From Sinohyriopsis cumingii (lineage: Eukaryota > Mollusca > Bivalvia > Unionida > Unionidae): a DNA stretch of 64,000 nt. Positions 63,591 through 64,000 of this stretch are shown in pieces. Positions within the stretch are counted from its first letter, which is position 1; each line of letters begins with the position of its first letter. The stretch covers positions 73,947,244 to 74,011,243 of the forward strand of contig CM068827.1 in the NCBI GenBank assembly GCA_028554795.2, in the 5' to 3' direction. A program made the position numbers and the translations under genes. The notes below the pieces were generated by a model. It did no database searches and was not told where the DNA came from. It saw only the letters and a program-made list of their open reading frames with translations.

Positions 63591-64000
63591 TCGGATTGAA
63601 CGAAGTTAATGATTTGAGCACGATTAAAAAAGTTCGTAAACAGTTTCGGATTTAACTACGGAAGCTCCTGCCATCACTAGTATCAGTACATATAATTTTT
63701 ATATCCTAAAATAAAACAAGAATTTCTGTTTCTAAATTGTCATGAGTTATCTGATCGTCCGAGTATCCCATAGCATTCTGATCCGACAGTTGGATTTGAC
63801 TGTTGTCACAATAGTACTATTTGTATCCCCAAAGCTCACATCGTTGAGGACAATTGACCAGTGTCATACATGTACTATATAATAACTGTAAAGGAGGACA
63901 CTTGCCTCCTTGCTCGCACGACCAATTTAAGAATAAACGCTGATATTTCAAGCCTAATAAATTTGGTACCAATATTTAGTTCAGTCTTTCGACTGTGTAT
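63591..64000. other. Non-coding right edge of the window
   Basis: No ORF, splice pattern or repeat that I can support. Confidence 0.5.

Overview
The window is animal nuclear DNA: AT-rich, mostly non-coding, with spliced exons, microsatellites and minisatellites, several tRNA-derived SINEs and decayed LINEs. The repeat content suggests a marine invertebrate, probably a mollusc (inference; nothing in the sequence names the species). The standout is a compact block of about 12 kb at 36.8-49.1 kb that looks nothing like its surroundings: closely packed or overlapping intronless reading frames, an old integrated copy of a mid-sized double-stranded DNA virus of the adenovirus/adintovirus/Polinton assemblage.

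Layout. 0-1.0 kb: two minisatellites. 1.2-3.4 kb: a DNA transposon with an intact 562-residue transposase-like ORF between imperfect inverted repeats. 3.4-15 kb: non-coding DNA with a hAT-type MITE, four copies of one tRNA-derived SINE (one inserted in a LINE remnant), short tandem repeats and two candidate minus-strand exons. 15.7-18.6 kb: the last three exons of a minus-strand host gene of unknown identity, with phase-compatible splice sites and a poly(A) signal; another exon lies at 22.0-22.4 kb. 27.2-28.4 kb: a foldback element with arms of about 400 bp. 31.5-34.7 kb: a nearly full-length but dead minus-strand LINE (endonuclease, reverse transcriptase, C-terminal region). 36.8-49.1 kb: the virus-like element. 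50.0-50.7 kb: another LINE fragment. 52.4-57.5 kb: a minus-strand spliced gene for a secreted cysteine-rich protein, with TATA box, non-coding first exon and four coding exons. 57.5-64 kb: non-coding DNA with tandem repeats.

Virus-like element. Leftward from 48.8 kb are a K/E/Q-rich coiled-coil protein, a small basic protein, a hexon-like major capsid protein, a pVI-like hydrophobic protein, an adenain-type cysteine protease, a spike protein with a phage tail-fibre repeat, a protein with a hydrophobic hairpin, and a penton-like protein. The replication side (36.8-41.5 kb) has a family B DNA polymerase (minus) and, on plus, a small Cys-rich protein, an HNH/NUMOD-type endonuclease and a short protein ending in acidic repeats. 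Two start-proximal motifs separate the groups: TATATA-type for replication genes and TAATAAAAT/TAAATA-type for structural genes. Inverted-repeat structures lie at 40.4-40.8 kb and 48.9-49.1 kb. No integrase, packaging ATPase or helicase was found. Most genes carry in-frame stops or frameshifts, so the copy is a fossil, although frameshifts in A tracts could partly be assembly errors.
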